Shown here: one piece after another, positions 62,773 to 64,000 of the stretch
How positions within the stretch are numbered: position 1 is the stretch's first letter
How the letters are laid out: every line of letters begins with the position of its first letter
Source of the DNA: Blastopirellula sediminis
GTDB taxonomy: Bacteria > Planctomycetota > Planctomycetia > Pirellulales > Pirellulaceae
Direction: 5' to 3'
Length of the DNA: 64,000 nt
NCBI RefSeq assembly: GCF_020966755.1
Contig: NZ_JAJKFT010000010.1
Coordinates: 3,876,481-3,940,480, forward strand
Program-made: the position numbers and the translations under genes
The notes under the pieces: generated by a model
Seen by the model: only the letters and a program-made list of their open reading frames with translations
Told to the model about the DNA's origin: nothing
Database searches by the model: none

Positions 62773-62988
62773 ATTTACTTCGCGGTTTTGCAGGGAATGG
62801 CTTTATGCGACATGCGCGCGGATTGTGGCATAGCTCCTAGGTGGGGACAAGAGCAATTGGCGGTCGGAAAAATGTCACGCTCGAAATCCCGGAAGGTATA
62901 GGTAGAATGGGGAGGTCGCTCCCTGTCCCAGACTTGTCGGAATCGTCTGGACGCCCAAATTGATCGACTACCAGCAGGGGTTCGCCGT

Positions 62989-63624
62989 ATGGGGTTGTTT
63001 CTCTCGATGTCAGGCGTAATCGGCAAAGACGCCGCCGCCGTTGAAAAAGCGCTCGCCGCGTTCGCCGCGGAAAAAGAGGGTGAGTTCGCCCAGGCGGAGC
63101 GGACGATCGAAGACGAAGATTGCCTCGTGCTGGCAGGCGAAGGAGATCGCGTTTCGATCCTCTATCCCAGCGATTTCTTCGATTGGGACGCCGCGAGTCA
63201 GTACTTGTCGCGGGTCCTCAGCACGCCGGTCTTTTCGTTCCATATCCATGACGAAGACCTCTGGATGTACTTGCTGTTTCGTAAGGGACAGCCGATCGAC
63301 GCGTTCAACCCGATTCCCGATTATTGGGACGACAACCTGAGCGAAGAAGAAATCTTCTACTGGTCAGGCAACGCCCGGCAAGTCGCCCAGGCCGTTCCCG
63401 GCGTCGCGTCGGAAGAGATCGAGAACTATCTGAAACGGTGGGAAGATCCCGACTACGAAGAAATGCAAAAAGCGTACGCCGACGACGAGTTCGCCGCGGC
63501 CGATTGCTGGCAGCTGCTCGACTTTCTGAAAAAGCTCGGCTTTGAATATCCGATCACCGCCGACGGTCAGATCGAAGGGAAGACGTTCCGCTTCGCTTGT
63601 GAGACGAAGGGGGAAGGCGTCTAG
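62989..63624 (+). CDS. Unknown soluble acidic protein
   Basis: 211 residues, no signal peptide, acidic. An N-terminal alpha/beta section (AAAVEKALAAFAAEKEGEFAQAERTIED...VSILYPSDFFDWDAASQYLS) and a Trp/Tyr/Asp-rich middle (SFHIHDEDLWMYLLFRKGQPID, PIPDYWDDNLSEEEIFYWSG) precede a helical C-terminus ending FRFACETKGEGV. I do not recognise a family; the layout vaguely recalls immunity-like or SMI1-type proteins but that is not supportable. AGGGG about 9 bp before the ATG supports the start. Confidence 0.7.
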   Translation: MGLFLSMSGVIGKDAAAVEKALAAFAAEKEGEFAQAERTIEDEDCLVLAGEGDRVSILYPSDFFDWDAASQYLSRVLSTPVFSFHIHDEDLWMYLLFRKGQPIDAFNPIPDYWDDNLSEEEIFYWSGNARQVAQAVPGVASEEIENYLKRWEDPDYEEMQKAYADDEFAAADCWQLLDFLKKLGFEYPITADGQIEGKTFRFACETKGEGV

Positions 63625-63646
63625 AGGCGTCGCGCCAACCGCGACA

Positions 63647-63794
63647 ATAGCCCGAGACGCAAGCCGAGGGAATGCGTTGGGCCAAATGACGAATGTCGAA
63701 ACCAGAATGACGAACGGAGATTGGTTCGTCGTTCTCGCTTCGACATTTGTTGCTTTCTAGAGACCGCATTCCCTCGGCTTGCGCCTCGGGTTAG
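63647..63794. repeat. REPIN, family A (longer copy)
   Basis: ATAG plus arm CCCGAGAC, loop GCAA and arm GCCGAGGG at the left; the right end is the inverse, closed by TTAG; 148 bp. The interior differs from the other three copies and contains its own inverted ACGAATGTCGAA/TTCGACATTTG pair. Confidence 0.83.
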
Positions 63795-63814
63795 TGTTGG
63801 GCTTCTTGGCCTCT

Positions 63815-64000
63815 TTAGTTCTGCCGCCACCACCACGCGGCGATTTCTCCTTCGTCTTGCATCACCTGAATAACGTCGTCGATGCCGGAGATGACGCCGA
63901 TGTTGTTGACGACCAGGACGAAGGCGTACTTGCGGCCGCTGGCGGCGTCAATGTAGCCGGCGGTTCCCTGAGCGCGAACAATCATGCGGCCTTGTTCGTC
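63815..64000 (-). CDS. C-terminal end of a D-alanyl-D-alanine carboxypeptidase/endopeptidase-like gene
   Basis: The minus-strand frame is open from the window edge to a TAA at 63815-63817, giving 61 residues. They read RAQGTAGYIDAASGRKYAFVLVVNN, closely like the end of peptidase S13 (DacB-type) penicillin-binding proteins, which have GTL/TAGYV...SGRxxAFxxxxN near the C-terminus, then IDDVIQVMQDEGEIAAWWWRQN. The catalytic motifs would be in the missing part. It would trim peptidoglycan stem peptides in the periplasm. Confidence 0.6.
   Translation of the reverse strand, partial: DEQGRMIVRAQGTAGYIDAASGRKYAFVLVVNNIGVISGIDDVIQVMQDEGEIAAWWWRQN

Overview
The window looks like a chromosomal segment of a planctomycete, most likely Pirellulaceae (Blastopirellula/Bremerella/Rhodopirellula-like). 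I infer this from gene content, not from a database search. It has two secreted sulfatases, a PSCyt/DUF1549-DUF1553 + PPC-domain + DUF1501 operon, a WD40 protein with a planctomycete-type cytochrome domain, tandem SHD1-domain proteins, a DUF1080 protein, a Ser/Thr kinase with a planctomycete-style N-terminus, and high GC coding DNA. No rRNA, tRNA or CRISPR array was seen.

Layout. 0-11.5 kb: end of an unknown gene, a proline-rich lipoprotein, a cardiolipin synthase-like PLD enzyme, a sulfatase, typA, two tandem SHD1 paralogues with a pseudogene remnant between typA and the first, and a phosphodiesterase-like hydrolase. 11.5-20.9 kb: lower-GC accessory stretch with an EVE-HNH protein (candidate modification-dependent restriction enzyme), DUF1080 and ceramidase-like secreted enzymes, a sulfatase translationally coupled to an M50 membrane protease, and a Ser/Thr kinase. 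21.3-27.3 kb: a three-gene cytochrome/PPC/DUF1501 operon behind a repeat-rich regulatory region. 27.3-30.3 kb: a dense cluster of REP-like palindromes, a repeat-invaded gene remnant and one complete IS element sitting in the loop of a REP hairpin. 30.3-34 kb: WD40/cytochrome protein and a MarR regulator. 34-44.3 kb: an 11-gene minus-strand type IV pilus/type II secretion-like operon (three prepilin-like proteins, a pilin-like protein with a probable LamG domain, PilM/N/O/P-like proteins, secretin, TPR lipoprotein). 44.7-53 kb: nadC, a ComEA-like HhH protein, a large MscK-like channel, uvrB and a small exported protein. 53-64 kb: a GNAT fusion protein, small membrane proteins, an eight-gene ArsR-controlled operon of SRPBCC/DUF899/DUF1579 genes, a methyltransferase, an acyltransferase, an unknown protein and the end of a D,D-carboxypeptidase-like gene.

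The most distinctive feature is the non-coding DNA. At least five unrelated palindrome families share a 5' GTAG-type tetranucleotide followed by a short hairpin, and many occur as inverted pairs (REPINs). The commonest family has four complete ~135-148 bp copies here with partly conserved interiors. The hairpin has a GNRA-type loop, and the IS element is inserted in that loop with a 4-bp target duplication. No RAYT (REP-associated Y1 transposase) lies in the window, so one or more are predicted elsewhere in the genome.
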